A stretch of 64,000 nt of DNA from contig NZ_CP160398.1 of assembly GCF_040729435.1 (NCBI RefSeq), positions 4,135,001 through 4,199,000 on the forward strand. The letters run 5' to 3'. Under the pieces are notes generated by a model, which did no database searches, was not told the origin of the DNA, and saw only the letters and a program-made list of their open reading frames with translations. Source of the DNA: Pseudomonas sp. HOU2. Lineage in GTDB: Bacteria > Pseudomonadota > Gammaproteobacteria > Pseudomonadales > Pseudomonadaceae. This document shows, one piece after another, positions 39,548-48,069 of the stretch (position 1 is its first letter; each line of letters opens with the position of its first letter). A program made the position numbers and the translations under genes.

Positions 39548-39641
39548 CTGTGGGAGCGGGCTTGCCCGCGAAGACGGCAGCACATTCGACATCAATGGTG
39601 GCTGACCCACCGCTATCGCTGGCAAGCCAGCTCCCACAGGG
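39548..39641. repeat. Hybrid REP pair
   Basis: The left arm is the GTGGGAGCGGGCTTGCCCGCG variant and the right arm the inverted GTGGGAGCTGGCTTGCCAGCG variant. The arms pair at the outer bases but differ in the middle, so the pair is of mixed type. It lies in the 148-base gap between the DUF1302 and DUF1329 genes. Confidence 0.75.
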
Positions 39642-39661
39642 TACGCATTCTGGAGAAGAAC

Positions 39662-41035
39662 ATGTTTCATATTTCAAGATTGACGAAGACAACGCTGGCG
39701 CTTGTGCTGGGTCTCGCTGCGAGCAGCGCTTTCGCCGCCATCACCCCCCAACAAGCCGAACAACTGAAAACCACCCTCACACCCATGGGCGCCGAGCGCG
39801 CCGGCAACGCCGCCGGGACCATTCCGGCCTGGACCGGCGGCATCACCCAGGCGCCCGCCGGCTACAAACCGGGCCAACATCACCCGGATCCATATGCCGC
39901 GGACAAGCCGCTGTTCACCATCACCAAGGCCAATCTCGATCAGTACAAGGCCCACCTCAGCCCCGGTCAGATCGCGCTGTTCAACAGCTACCCCGACACG
40001 TTCCAGATGCCGGTCTATCCGTCGCGTCGCTCGGGTTCGGCGCCGCAGTGGCTGTATGACAACACCCTGAAGAATGCGACCTCGGCCAAGCTGCTGGAGG
40101 GCGGCAGCGGGTTCGCCGATGCCTACGGTGGCGTGCCGTTCCCGGTGCCCAAGGACGGCATCGAAGTGCTGTGGAATCACATCACCCGTTATCGCGGGAT
40201 CTATGTGGTACGCCGCGCCTCCGAAGCCCCGGTGCAGCGCAACGGCAGCTTTGCGCTGGTGACTTCGCAGCAGGAAGCGCTGTTCAATTTCTACCGTCCG
40301 GGCGGGCAGTACGCCGACCTGAAAAACATCCTGTTCTACTACCTCGCCTTCGTGAAAAGTCCGGCGCGACTGGCCGGTGGTGCGGCGCTGGTGCACGAGA
40401 TGCTCGATCAGCTTAAGGATCCGCGCCAGGCCTGGGTCTACGACGCCGGGCAACGCCGCGTGCGCCGCGCGCCGAACCTGGCGTACGACACGCCGATCGC
40501 CTCATCCGATGGCCTGCGCACTGCCGATGACACCGACCTGTTTAACGGCGCACCGGACCGCTACGACTGGAAGCTCAAGGGCAAGCAGGAAATCTACATC
40601 CCCTACAACAACTACAAGGTCGGCAGCCCAGACGTGAAGTACGCGCAACTGCTGACCCCGGGCCACCTCAACCCGCAATTCACCCGCTACGAGCTGCACC
40701 GCGTGTGGGTGGTCGAAGGCAATCTCAAACCGGGTGCGCGGCATGTCTATTCCAAGCGCGTGCTGTTTCTCGACGAGGACAGCTGGGGCGCGGCGCTGGT
40801 TGATCAATACGATGGGCGAGGGGAGTTGTGGCGGGTGTCGATGGCCTACCTGAAAAACTTCTACGACCTGCCGACCACCTGGAGCGCACTGGACGTATTC
40901 CACGACCTGCAGGCCCGCCGTTACTACGTGCAGAACCTCGATAACGAAGAAGCTTCCACCGTGGACTTCTCGCAACCGGTGCCGGAAGACGCCTATTTCA
41001 TGCCATCGGCGTTGCGCCAGCGCGGGACACGATAG
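39662..41035 (+). CDS. DUF1329 periplasmic protein
   Basis: A 457-residue DUF1329 protein with a clear signal peptide (LALVLGLAASSAFA, cleavage near residue 25). The family's N-terminal motif follows (LTPMGAERAGNAAGTIPAWT, residues 39-58, 20 residues). The domain is thought to have a LolA-like fold and probably carries a lipid or hydrophobic ligand between membranes with its DUF1302 partner. The ATG at 39662 is chosen because it starts the signal sequence; the frame is open further upstream through the REP element. Confidence 0.86.
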   Translation: MFHISRLTKTTLALVLGLAASSAFAAITPQQAEQLKTTLTPMGAERAGNAAGTIPAWTGGITQAPAGYKPGQHHPDPYAADKPLFTITKANLDQYKAHLSPGQIALFNSYPDTFQMPVYPSRRSGSAPQWLYDNTLKNATSAKLLEGGSGFADAYGGVPFPVPKDGIEVLWNHITRYRGIYVVRRASEAPVQRNGSFALVTSQQEALFNFYRPGGQYADLKNILFYYLAFVKSPARLAGGAALVHEMLDQLKDPRQAWVYDAGQRRVRRAPNLAYDTPIASSDGLRTADDTDLFNGAPDRYDWKLKGKQEIYIPYNNYKVGSPDVKYAQLLTPGHLNPQFTRYELHRVWVVEGNLKPGARHVYSKRVLFLDEDSWGAALVDQYDGRGELWRVSMAYLKNFYDLPTTWSALDVFHDLQARRYYVQNLDNEEASTVDFSQPVPEDAYFMPSALRQRGTR

Positions 41036-41052
41036 AGGCGTATCACAACCCC

Positions 41053-41137
41053 TGTAGGAGCTGCCGAAGGCTGCGATCTTTTGACTTTGATTTTAAAAAA
41101 CAGGATCAAAAGATCGCAGCCTGCGGCAGCTCCTACA
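41053..41137. repeat. REP inverted pair, GTAGGAGCTGCCGAAGG type
   Basis: Arms of about 32 bases (41053-41084 and 41106-41137) with a single mismatch (CTTCGGCAG against CTGCGGCAG) and an AT-rich loop, almost identical to the pair at 36013. It follows the DUF1329 gene. Confidence 0.85.
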
Positions 41138-41160
41138 CAAGGCGGGTTGTCTTTGACATT

Positions 41161-41332
41161 GGGTTGACTGGTCGGACGCCATCGCGGGCAAGTCCGCTCC
41201 CACAGGTTTTTCGGTCGTTCACACATTTTGTGTTCGACTCGTGACCTGTGGGAGCGGGCTTGCCCGCGATTGGATTTACGCTTTGGCTGCTGACTGAAGG
41301 TCAGACGCGGATATGGCTGACCATCTGCTGCA
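41161..41332. repeat. Left 172-bp direct repeat flanking the fitAB genes
   Basis: This stretch matches 42105-42275 over its whole length with about 14 differences and one indel by eye. It contains a REP pair (41181-41206 with 41245-41270) and ends with a minus-strand remnant of a chemoreceptor gene: 41332-41301 reads QQMVSHIRV then stop, against QQMVSHFRV in the intact gene. Similarity ceases exactly at 41332. It is best seen as the scar of a lost neighbouring chemoreceptor paralogue or of a duplication. Confidence 0.85.
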
Positions 41333-41387
41333 ATGAGAATGGCCGTTCGGAAGATTGCCCGGTGTGAGCCAGAACCGATGTGTTAGT

Positions 41388-41415
41388 CTGCAATCAATGA
41401 TTTCATTGATTGCAG
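41388..41415. promoter_or_regulatory. Perfect 13-bp dyad, probable FitAB operator
   Basis: CTGCAATCAATGA (41388-41400) and its exact reverse complement (41403-41415) are separated by TT. The dyad ends 8 bases before the fitA ATG and touches the ribosome site. FitA-type antitoxins repress their own operon through such palindromes. Confidence 0.75.
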
Positions 41416-41423
41416 GGGGCGTC

Positions 41424-41669
41424 ATGGCCAGCATCACCATTCGAAACCTTGACGAGAAGCTCAAGGAACAGTTGCGTATCACCGCTGCTCACAACGGACA
41501 TTCCATGGAAGAAGAGGCGCGCCTGATTCTCGGTCGAGCCTTGGCCACAGTTGATCGTGCCGGCGGACTTGGAAGCCGGATACGCAACAGGTTCAGTGCA
41601 AACGGCGGAGTTGAACTGGATTTGCCAGAGCGCGCAGAGAAAGCCACCGGGGTGGATTTTTCTGAATGA
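41424..41669 (+). CDS. fitA: FitA-type ribbon-helix-helix antitoxin
   Basis: An 81-residue antitoxin. The N-terminal MASITIRNLDEKLKEQLR is a ribbon-helix-helix DNA-binding strand and first helix, followed by NGHSMEEEARLIL, the pattern of FitA/StbC proteins. The C-terminal tail should wrap and block the toxin. The ATG at 41424 follows AGGGGG and starts the domain; upstream starts would run through the operator. The stop overlaps the toxin start (ATGA), the classical layout of a type II pair. It likely represses from the palindrome at 41388-41415. Confidence 0.9.
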   Translation: MASITIRNLDEKLKEQLRITAAHNGHSMEEEARLILGRALATVDRAGGLGSRIRNRFSANGGVELDLPERAEKATGVDFSE

Positions 41670-42085
41670 TAGTGCTCGATACCAACGTGCTTTCAGAGTT
41701 CATGCGTATCGAACCTGAAGCCAGAGTGCTGGCTTGGGTTGATGCGCAGCCCGCCATGGATCTGGCCATCAGTGCGATAACGGTGGCTGAGATACTCCAC
41801 GGCATCGCCCGACTTCCCTCAGGCAAGCGCAAACAGAATCTTCAAGCCCATGCGATGGCTATGTTCGAGGAAGACTTCGCGGGACGCATTTTGCCGTTCG
41901 ACGCGCATGCCGCTGTCGAGTACGCGGCACTCGTCGCAGATTGCGAAGCAAAGGGGCGGGCGGTGTCGATGGCTGATGCTCAGATAGCCGCAATCTGTCG
42001 GGCTCATGGTGCGGCAATCGCCACGCGTAACGTGAAGGACTTTCAGTTCTCGGGAGTGGAAGTGATTAATCCGTGGGAAGCGTGA
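41666..42085 (+). CDS. fitB: FitB/VapC-type PIN-domain toxin
   Basis: A 139-residue PIN-domain ribonuclease toxin. The acidic active-site set is visible: Asp5 in VLDTNVLSEFM, Glu42 in ITVAEILHGI, and the Asp in VSMADAQIAAI near 103, with TRNVKDF near 120. Such toxins cleave RNA unless bound by FitA. It begins within the fitA stop. The pair sits between two direct repeats next to a chemoreceptor gene, so it is an acquired or mobile cassette. No disabling change is seen, so it is probably functional. Confidence 0.9.
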   Translation: MIVLDTNVLSEFMRIEPEARVLAWVDAQPAMDLAISAITVAEILHGIARLPSGKRKQNLQAHAMAMFEEDFAGRILPFDAHAAVEYAALVADCEAKGRAVSMADAQIAAICRAHGAAIATRNVKDFQFSGVEVINPWEA

Positions 42086-42104
42086 GCGTTGAGGCAGTGA
42101 GTAT

Positions 42105-42275
42105 GGGCTGACTGGACTGACGCCATCGCGGGCAAGCCCGCTCCCACAGGTTTTTCGGTCGTTCACATATTCCGTGTTCGACTCGTTTCCTGTGGGAGCG
42201 GGCTTGCCCGCGATTCGATTTACGCTTTGGCGCTGACTGAAGATCAGACGCGGAAGTGGCTGACCATCTGCTGCA
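42105..42275. repeat. Right 171-bp direct repeat flanking fitAB
   Basis: Second copy of the repeat at 41161-41332. It contains a REP pair with perfect 26-bp arms (42125-42150 and 42189-42214) and runs into the last nine codons and stop of the intact chemoreceptor gene (42244-42275). Confidence 0.85.
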
Positions 42276-44163
42276 GCTGGCCGCCCAGGCGCGCCAGTTC
42301 AACGCTGGACGCTGCGGTTTCATCACTGGCCGCGGCGGTCTGTTCCGACACGTCGCGCACGTTGATGATGCTGCGGCTGATTTCTTCGGCCACGGCGCTT
42401 TGCTGCTCGGCCGCGGCGGCGATCTGCTGGTTCATCGACTGGATATTCGACACCGTGCGGGTGATGTTTTCCAGGGAGTCGCCAGCCTTGCGGGTCAGGG
42501 CCACGCTGCTGTCGGTCAGGGCGCGGCTGTTGTTCATCACGGCAGCCACTTGCTGGGTGCCGTTCTGCAGACCGGCGACCAGGCCTTCGATTTCTTCGGT
42601 GGATTTCTGCGTACGCTGAGCCAGGCCACGGACTTCGTCGGCAACCACGGCAAACCCACGACCGGCTTCACCGGCACGCGCCGCCTCAATCGCGGCGTTG
42701 AGTGCCAGCAAGTTGGTCTGTTCGGCCACGGCCTTGATCACGTCCATGACGCTGCCGATCTTGTCGCTTTCCTGTTGCAGCACGCTCATGGCTTCGGTGG
42801 AACGCACCACTTCGCTGGCCAGACGCTCGATCTGCGCGATGGCTTCGTTGACTACCTTGTCGCCTTCACGGGCTTCGCCATCAGCGGCGGCAGCGGCTTG
42901 CGAGGCTTCTTCGGCGTTGCGCGCGACTTCCTGCACGGTGGCGGTCATCTCATGCATGGCGGTGGCCACCTGGTCGGTCTCGACCTTCTGGCTGTTCACA
43001 CCGGCGCTGGTCTGCTCGGTCACGGCGGAGAGTTCTTCGGCGGCGCTGGCGATCTGGGTGACGCCGTCGCGGATGCCGCTGATCAGGTCGCGCAGGGTCA
43101 CGCCCATGCGCGCGATGCCCTGTTGCAGCACACCGAGTTCGTCGCGGCGGGTGACGGTGACGTTCTGGGTCAGGTCGCCGCTGGCAATGCGCTCGACCAC
43201 GGCCAGGGTTTCCTGCAATGGACGGGTGATCTGACGGGTGATGATCACCGCGGCAATCACACCGACCAGCAGTGCCAGCAGGGTGCTGATCAGCTGGAAA
43301 GTACGGGCCTGGGCGCTTTCGATGTCGCGACGGTCGAGCTGAATCTGGTACAGCTGCTCGCTGGTGTTGACGATCGCGGTGCCCTGATCGGTCATCTCCT
43401 TACGCGCCTGCACCGCTTCGCTGTTGGCGTTCTTGTAGGCCTGCAACGCGCTGCGGTAGTTGCTCAGGGCGGTTTCCAGCTGACGCAGGGCGTCTTGCTG
43501 GGTGGCGGCGAAATGCACGTTCAATTGCTTGAGGCTGGCGATCGCTGCGTCCAGTTGGCCGACGGCTTTCTGCTCGGTTTCGGCGTTGGTGGTGGCGGTG
43601 TAGCCGCGCACTTCATAGCGCGCGAGGATGAAGGCTTCCTTGGCCTGGGTGATGGCCTGGAACTGCTCGAAGCGCTGCTCGCTCATGTCCATTTGCTGCA
43701 CGCGCTTGCTGATGGTTTCGATCAGGTTGTAAGCGGTGTCGGCGTTGGTGCCCATCACGTCGCGGGCGCTGTTGCCGGTGCGGTAGGCGTTGCGCATCTT
43801 GTTCAGCGAGGTCTGGTATTCGGCGATAGTCGCGGCCTGCTCTTTCAGCAGTTTGACGTTTTCCGGGCTCTTGAACTTGTTGATCAGCGCCTGTTGTTGC
43901 GCGGCGAAGCTTTCGAGGGTGGTTTGTACATTCTGCGCGGCGGTTTCGTCGCCGTTGGTCAGCATGTATTGCAGGCGCACCACGCGCAGCTTGGTCAGAC
44001 CGGCATTGAGCTGGGTGATGTCGCTCATCCAGTTGCTGCGGTCAATCAGGCCGCCGAGGCTGGTCCAGCCCGTCAGGGCCAGCACGCAGGTCAGGGCCAG
44101 GACCAGGCCGAAGCCCAGGCCCAATTTCATGTTCACGCTGATGTTGCCGAACCAGCTATTCAT
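42244..44163 (-). CDS. HBM-domain methyl-accepting chemotaxis protein
   Basis: A 639-residue chemoreceptor. Order: membrane helix about 12-32, a long helical periplasmic sensor (about 33-285) of the bimodular HBM type known from McpS-like receptors, a second membrane helix about 288-310, HAMP, then the signalling domain. The hairpin tip carries [20 protein letters not shown] and [17 protein letters not shown]. No C-terminal CheR-binding pentapeptide is seen. A GTG codon precedes it, but the ATG at 44163 has GGAGG seven bases upstream. Ligands of HBM receptors are often organic acids; this one's is unknown. Confidence 0.92.
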   Translation of the reverse strand: MNSWFGNISVNMKLGLGFGLVLALTCVLALTGWTSLGGLIDRSNWMSDITQLNAGLTKLRVVRLQYMLTNGDETAAQNVQTTLESFAAQQQALINKFKSPENVKLLKEQAATIAEYQTSLNKMRNAYRTGNSARDVMGTNADTAYNLIETISKRVQQMDMSEQRFEQFQAITQAKEAFILARYEVRGYTATTNAETEQKAVGQLDAAIASLKQLNVHFAATQQDALRQLETALSNYRSALQAYKNANSEAVQARKEMTDQGTAIVNTSEQLYQIQLDRRDIESAQARTFQLISTLLALLVGVIAAVIITRQITRPLQETLAVVERIASGDLTQNVTVTRRDELGVLQQGIARMGVTLRDLISGIRDGVTQIASAAEELSAVTEQTSAGVNSQKVETDQVATAMHEMTATVQEVARNAEEASQAAAAADGEAREGDKVVNEAIAQIERLASEVVRSTEAMSVLQQESDKIGSVMDVIKAVAEQTNLLALNAAIEAARAGEAGRGFAVVADEVRGLAQRTQKSTEEIEGLVAGLQNGTQQVAAVMNNSRALTDSSVALTRKAGDSLENITRTVSNIQSMNQQIAAAAEQQSAVAEEISRSIINVRDVSEQTAAASDETAASSVELARLGGQLQQMVSHFRV

Positions 44164-44418
44164 CACAATTCCTCCAGGAACGTAGAGCTACTTGATCGTC
44201 GGTCAGGCTGGAAGATTGTTGTTTTTTTGAGCCAGCAAGGGTGTTAGCAGGACTGTATCGGCCGCAAACACGAGAGCTGAAAGGATTTTGTCCGGCGGAA
44301 TTTGTAACAAGGGCACTTCAAGACTTTTTTCACATACGTTTCACCGACCGCTTACGCCGGCTTCACTAACCTCGCCGCATCGAATTGACTGTGATGGATG
44401 CCGACGAGGCGGCCCGAT

Positions 44419-45090
44419 GTGGAATTGAGACTGAGTCTGTTCGGCGTCAAACGCTCGATATCCCTGAGCGGATTGGCCCGCTATCGCAATACCTGGGCCG
44501 TGCTTGGCGCATCGCTGCTGGTGATTCCGCTGACCCTGTGGCTGCTCGCCCCGGCGGCGGTGCCGGATCTGGCCCATGGCAATATGTCCGGTGCCAAGGC
44601 GCTGGCGGCCGGTTGGGCCAAGGGCGAGATGATTGTGCTGGTGCGTCACGTCGAGCGCTGCGATCACTCGCCGGCGCCGTGCCTGAGTGGCGATGATGGC
44701 ATCACCGACCGCTCGCGCAGTGTTGCGGTTGGTGTCGGCGCACAGTTCGAGCATCTGGGCCTGAATAACGCCGACATCTACAACAGCCCGATGCTGCGCA
44801 CCGTGCAGACCGCCGGTTACATGTTCAATCGCGCGGCCAGCGGCGAAGACTGGCTGATCAGTTGCAAGGGCCACATCCTGCAGGAAGCGCTGGCGCACAA
44901 GCTTCCGGGGCGCAATCTGATTCTGGTGACCCACAGTGAGTGCATGGCGGAGTTGGAGAAGGACTTGAATTCACCGGTTTCTGATCCTGGCTACGGTTCC
45001 TCGCTTTTTGTATCTGCCGCAAACAAAGCGGACCCGCGCGTGCTTGGCTTCATCGAAGCCTCCGACTGGCACTCAGTGAGCACTCGATGA
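44419..45090 (+). CDS. Ais-like histidine phosphatase
   Basis: A 223-residue membrane-anchored histidine phosphatase. After one hydrophobic segment (about 26-44) comes LVRHVERCD near 74-82, the RH phosphate motif in the form used by Ais/PmrG proteins, which remove phosphate from lipopolysaccharide core heptose. The second catalytic His lies in LVTHSECMAE. The GTG at 44419 with GAGGCGG upstream is preferred; an ATG at 44398 would add seven residues. It is convergent with an ArnT-like transferase gene, which supports a role in lipid A or core modification. Confidence 0.75.
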   Translation: MELRLSLFGVKRSISLSGLARYRNTWAVLGASLLVIPLTLWLLAPAAVPDLAHGNMSGAKALAAGWAKGEMIVLVRHVERCDHSPAPCLSGDDGITDRSRSVAVGVGAQFEHLGLNNADIYNSPMLRTVQTAGYMFNRAASGEDWLISCKGHILQEALAHKLPGRNLILVTHSECMAELEKDLNSPVSDPGYGSSLFVSAANKADPRVLGFIEASDWHSVSTR

Positions 45091-45120
45091 ACTGACGTTT
45101 GCCAAGCGTCAGCGCAAACA

Positions 45121-45150
45121 AAACCCGCCAGCGACGGCGGGTTTTTTATT
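45121..45150. terminator. Terminator between convergent genes
   Basis: AAACCCGCC at 45121-45129 pairs with GGCGGGTTT at 45136-45144 around AGCGAC, followed by a T-tract. The minus strand reads out into TTTTGTTTG, so it can serve both genes. Confidence 0.9.
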
Positions 45151-45167
45151 GTCTGGCGCGAAGGATG

Positions 45168-46646
45168 TTAGTAGCCGACGAAGTAATACGCCTGGCGCCC
45201 GACCATCATGGTCTTGAGCACCTTGAGTGGTGGGACGGGTTCGCTATCTGCCGAGATCACCGCGACGTTCGAGGGTGAAGCACTGAGGAAGTCGTGCAGT
45301 TGCGCGTCGGTGTCCAGACCCTTGAGCACGCTTTGGGTGTAGAACACGCTGGCGCCACCGACCCGTTCATTGGCCTGGAACAGCGCAACCTGCTGACCAT
45401 TGGCTTGCAGGGTCTGAATGTGTTCAGTCAGCGGCAGGAACGACAGTTCCTTGTCGGCGTTGGGCAATGCCCACTGGGCCGCGCCGAGGTAGCTGGCGAT
45501 CACCACCGTGAGCAATCCTGCGGCAAGCGCCTGACGATGGCGCGCGACTTTTCCGATAAACCGGTCGGCGGTTTCACGCGCCTGCAAGCGCTCGAACAAC
45601 ACGCGCGCGTACTCCGCGGCGATCACCGCCGCCGCCGGGGTCATCGACATCAGGTACACCGTGCGTTTGCTCGAGGCCAGGGTCAGCATGATGAACTGCG
45701 CGACGATCCACAGGCTGAAAAACAGCAGATAACGGTTGGCCTTCAGCGCCTTGCGGAAATGCCACAGCCCCAGATACACCAGAATGTTCCACGGCAGGAA
45801 CGCTTCCGGCAGTTTGGCCAGATAGTAATAGAACGGCTCGTAATGCCCGGCCTCGACGAACGAGCCGCTGAAGCGGCCGACGCTGTTGGTCAGCAGCACT
45901 TCAGCGACAGCGTGCGAACCACCACGCTGATAGAGCACGGCGAGCCAGATCAGCAACGGAATCAGACCCACCACCGTCAGCAGGCCGGGACGCAGCCAGG
46001 CGCCGACCTTCAGGCGTTTGTCGATCAGGTTGTCGGCCAGCAGGTAGGCGAAAATCACCACCCCCGGCATCGCCAGTCCCAGCACGCCCTTGCTCAAAGT
46101 GGCGATGGCGATGCCGACGATAAACAGCAGCGAGTTAGCCGCGTTCGGTGCGCGTTGCGCCTGAAAGAACGCCAGCAGCGCGGTGGTCACGCCGAGCGCC
46201 AGCAGCGCATCTTCGCCGACCCCGCGCACGTTGCTCCAGTAACTGGCCATGGTCGCCAGCAGAATCCCCGCTGTCCATGCCAGCGCTTTCGGCCGACCGA
46301 AGCGGCGCAACATGCCGTACAGCACCATGACACTGAGCAACCCGGCCACCGCCGACGCCAGCCGCACCGCCCACGGCGAAACGCCGAACACGCGCATGGC
46401 GCCGGCGTCCAGCCACAGGCTCAGCGGTGGTTTTTCCAGAAACGGTTCGCCGAACAGGCGCGGCGTCACCCAGTCATCATCCAGATGCATCTCCATGGCG
46501 ATCCCGGCGACCCGGGCCTCGGTGGAGCCTTGCAACTGGTGGTTACCCAAAGCGAAAAAAAACAGCAGGGCGGCGAGTAGAAACAGTGAAGTGGCGGCAC
46601 GCGGCATGGGTTTCAGGCAACCGGAAAGGGCAGGAGCCTTGAGCAT
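45168..46646 (-). CDS. ArnT-like family 39 glycosyltransferase
   Basis: A 492-residue polytopic membrane protein of the PMT/ArnT group, which moves a sugar from undecaprenyl phosphate to lipid A or protein. After the first helix comes the family's acidic loop, GSTEARVAGIAMEM near 41-54, and then FGEPFLEKPPLSLWLDA near 66-82, matching ArnT. About twelve helices follow, then a small periplasmic C-terminal domain. Two starts are possible (46646 or 46607); the first is taken. It is alone, without the arnBCADEF genes, so the donor sugar may not be aminoarabinose. Confidence 0.82.
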   Translation of the reverse strand: MLKAPALSGCLKPMPRAATSLFLLAALLFFFALGNHQLQGSTEARVAGIAMEMHLDDDWVTPRLFGEPFLEKPPLSLWLDAGAMRVFGVSPWAVRLASAVAGLLSVMVLYGMLRRFGRPKALAWTAGILLATMASYWSNVRGVGEDALLALGVTTALLAFFQAQRAPNAANSLLFIVGIAIATLSKGVLGLAMPGVVIFAYLLADNLIDKRLKVGAWLRPGLLTVVGLIPLLIWLAVLYQRGGSHAVAEVLLTNSVGRFSGSFVEAGHYEPFYYYLAKLPEAFLPWNILVYLGLWHFRKALKANRYLLFFSLWIVAQFIMLTLASSKRTVYLMSMTPAAAVIAAEYARVLFERLQARETADRFIGKVARHRQALAAGLLTVVIASYLGAAQWALPNADKELSFLPLTEHIQTLQANGQQVALFQANERVGGASVFYTQSVLKGLDTDAQLHDFLSASPSNVAVISADSEPVPPLKVLKTMMVGRQAYYFVGY

Positions 46647-46676
46647 ACTTCGCCAATGCTTAACAAATTGTGAAAC

Positions 46677-47264
46677 TCACGCCAGTTGACGCGACCAACG
46701 CTTTTCCGGCGTTTCAAACAACGGATTGACCAGCGCCGTCAGCACATGGTCCTGCCAGCGGCCAGCGATATTCAGGTACGCCTTGGCATAGCCCTCGCGC
46801 TCGAAACCCAGGCGCTCCAGCAAGCGCGCACTGCGCTCGTTGCCGGGCATGTAATTGGCCATGATCCGATGCAGGTTCTGCGTGTCGAACATGTAGCCGA
46901 TGCCGGCCTCCAGACCTTCCCGCATCAGGCCCTGACCCTGATGCGCGTGATCAATGTGATAACCCAGATAACACGCCTGAAACGCACCGCGAATGATCCC
47001 GCTGAAATTGCACGCGCCGATCATCTGCTCGCCATCCGCCGTCAACAGGGCGAAATGCATCGCCAGCCCGGCCTCGAAAGCACTGGCCTGGACTTCAAGC
47101 CGACGACGAATCTGCTCGGTGGAAAAGTATTCGGTGGTGCGAATCGGCGACCACGGCGCGAGGTGGCGCTGGTTGCGTGCATAGAACGCACTTTCCAGTT
47201 CGGCCTGTTCCGGAGCGAGGATGGCGAGCGTCAGGCGTTGGCAGGGCAGGCTCAGCAGTGACAT
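46677..47264 (-). CDS. GNAT acetyltransferase, RimJ/RimL-like
   Basis: A 195-residue N-acetyltransferase of the RimJ type, which acetylates N-terminal amines of ribosomal proteins or other targets. It shows LGYHIDHAHQGQGLMREGL near 100-118, the acetyl-CoA pyrophosphate loop, and MPGNERSARLLERLGFEREG near 138-157 (20 residues). The frame extends to 47363, but the ATG at 47264 (MSLLSLP) starts the first strand. It lies 31 bases after the ArnT-like start and is divergent from another GNAT gene. The target is unknown. Confidence 0.85.
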   Translation of the reverse strand: MSLLSLPCQRLTLAILAPEQAELESAFYARNQRHLAPWSPIRTTEYFSTEQIRRRLEVQASAFEAGLAMHFALLTADGEQMIGACNFSGIIRGAFQACYLGYHIDHAHQGQGLMREGLEAGIGYMFDTQNLHRIMANYMPGNERSARLLERLGFEREGYAKAYLNIAGRWQDHVLTALVNPLFETPEKRWSRQLA

Positions 47265-47406
47265 CGGGCGCTCCGGTTGGCAGGGTCGAGGGACAGGATT
47301 GATCATGGGGCGGGAAAAAACAAACCGCACTGGCGCCCTGTAAATTTCTTTGGTTGAGTGCACAGGGTTATCGACTGCGGCATTTCCGGGATTGGAGGAA
47401 CAAGCA

Positions 47407-47979
47407 ATGGAGTTTGCATTGACGGTAAATGGGTTGGCACTGTGTGTTCGGGCGCCGGACCCAGCGCTGGTCGCTCCGATGCGGGAGGCGCTGAACGCCA
47501 GTTACCGCGAGCATGCGCCTTTTCTAGAGTGGGCGGTTGAACACACCAGTGAGGAGCGGGCGCTGTCGTCCATGCTGCGAGCAAGGGATGATTTCGCCAG
47601 CGAGACCGGTGAGCGGCGCTTATTCATCGTGACTGAAGACGGAAAAGCCGTCGTTGGCTGCATCGGCCTCGTGCCGCGTCGGCGCAAGCGCTACGTCGTC
47701 GGTTATTGGGCCCACAGCGCGTTTGCCGGCAAGGGCTACATGCGCGAAGTGCTCCAGCAACTGGTCAGGCGCCTGCCTGAGTTCACCTTTTACCTGACCA
47801 CATCGTCGGCCAACACCCGCAGTCAGCGTCTGGCTGAAGCGGCGGGGTTTGCGCTGATCAGGGTTCACCCACAGGCGCGGCAATCGCAGCAGCACGGCGT
47901 GCAGGACACTTGGGTGTATCGCTCCGGCAGCAAACGCCAAGCAAAAAAAAGCCCGCGGGAGAGCGCGGGCGAACCGTAG
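47407..47979 (+). CDS. GNAT-family acetyltransferase
   Basis: A 190-residue N-acetyltransferase: FLEWAVEHTSEERALS near 39-54, VVGCIGLVPRRRKRYVVGYW near 82-101 (20 residues), and FAGKGYMREVLQQLV near 105-119. The last twelve or so codons run through a terminator hairpin that serves the opposite-strand DUF2252 gene (47943-47970), so the tail AKKSPRESAGEP is a by-product of that overlap. The ATG at 47407 follows GGAGGAAC. The substrate is unknown. Confidence 0.85.
   Translation: MEFALTVNGLALCVRAPDPALVAPMREALNASYREHAPFLEWAVEHTSEERALSSMLRARDDFASETGERRLFIVTEDGKAVVGCIGLVPRRRKRYVVGYWAHSAFAGKGYMREVLQQLVRRLPEFTFYLTTSSANTRSQRLAEAAGFALIRVHPQARQSQQHGVQDTWVYRSGSKRQAKKSPRESAGEP
47943..47970 (-). terminator. 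Terminator of the DUF2252 gene, inside a CDS end
   Basis: On the minus strand GCCCGCG-CTCTCC-CGCGGGC is followed by eight T residues, a classical terminator. It lies about 100 bases after the DUF2252 stop but within the 3' end of the plus-strand GNAT gene. Confidence 0.85.
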
Positions 47980-48069
47980 TTTCTTGAATGAGCGAGCGGA
48001 CTGTACCGTGTTGATCGAACGGGGGCAGTGAAGAAAAATTCATCTCGGCGGCGACCGCTCTGCAACGCG

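Noticed and set aside
41053..42214. Closely spaced repeats that could suggest a CRISPR array
   Set aside because: They are inverted REP pairs with irregular spacing and no cas genes nearby; the only direct repeat is the pair flanking fitAB.
42256..44247. A 663-codon plus-strand frame opposite the chemoreceptor gene
   Set aside because: Low-complexity Gly/Leu/His-rich reading of the antisense of a clear chemoreceptor; no ribosome site or domain.
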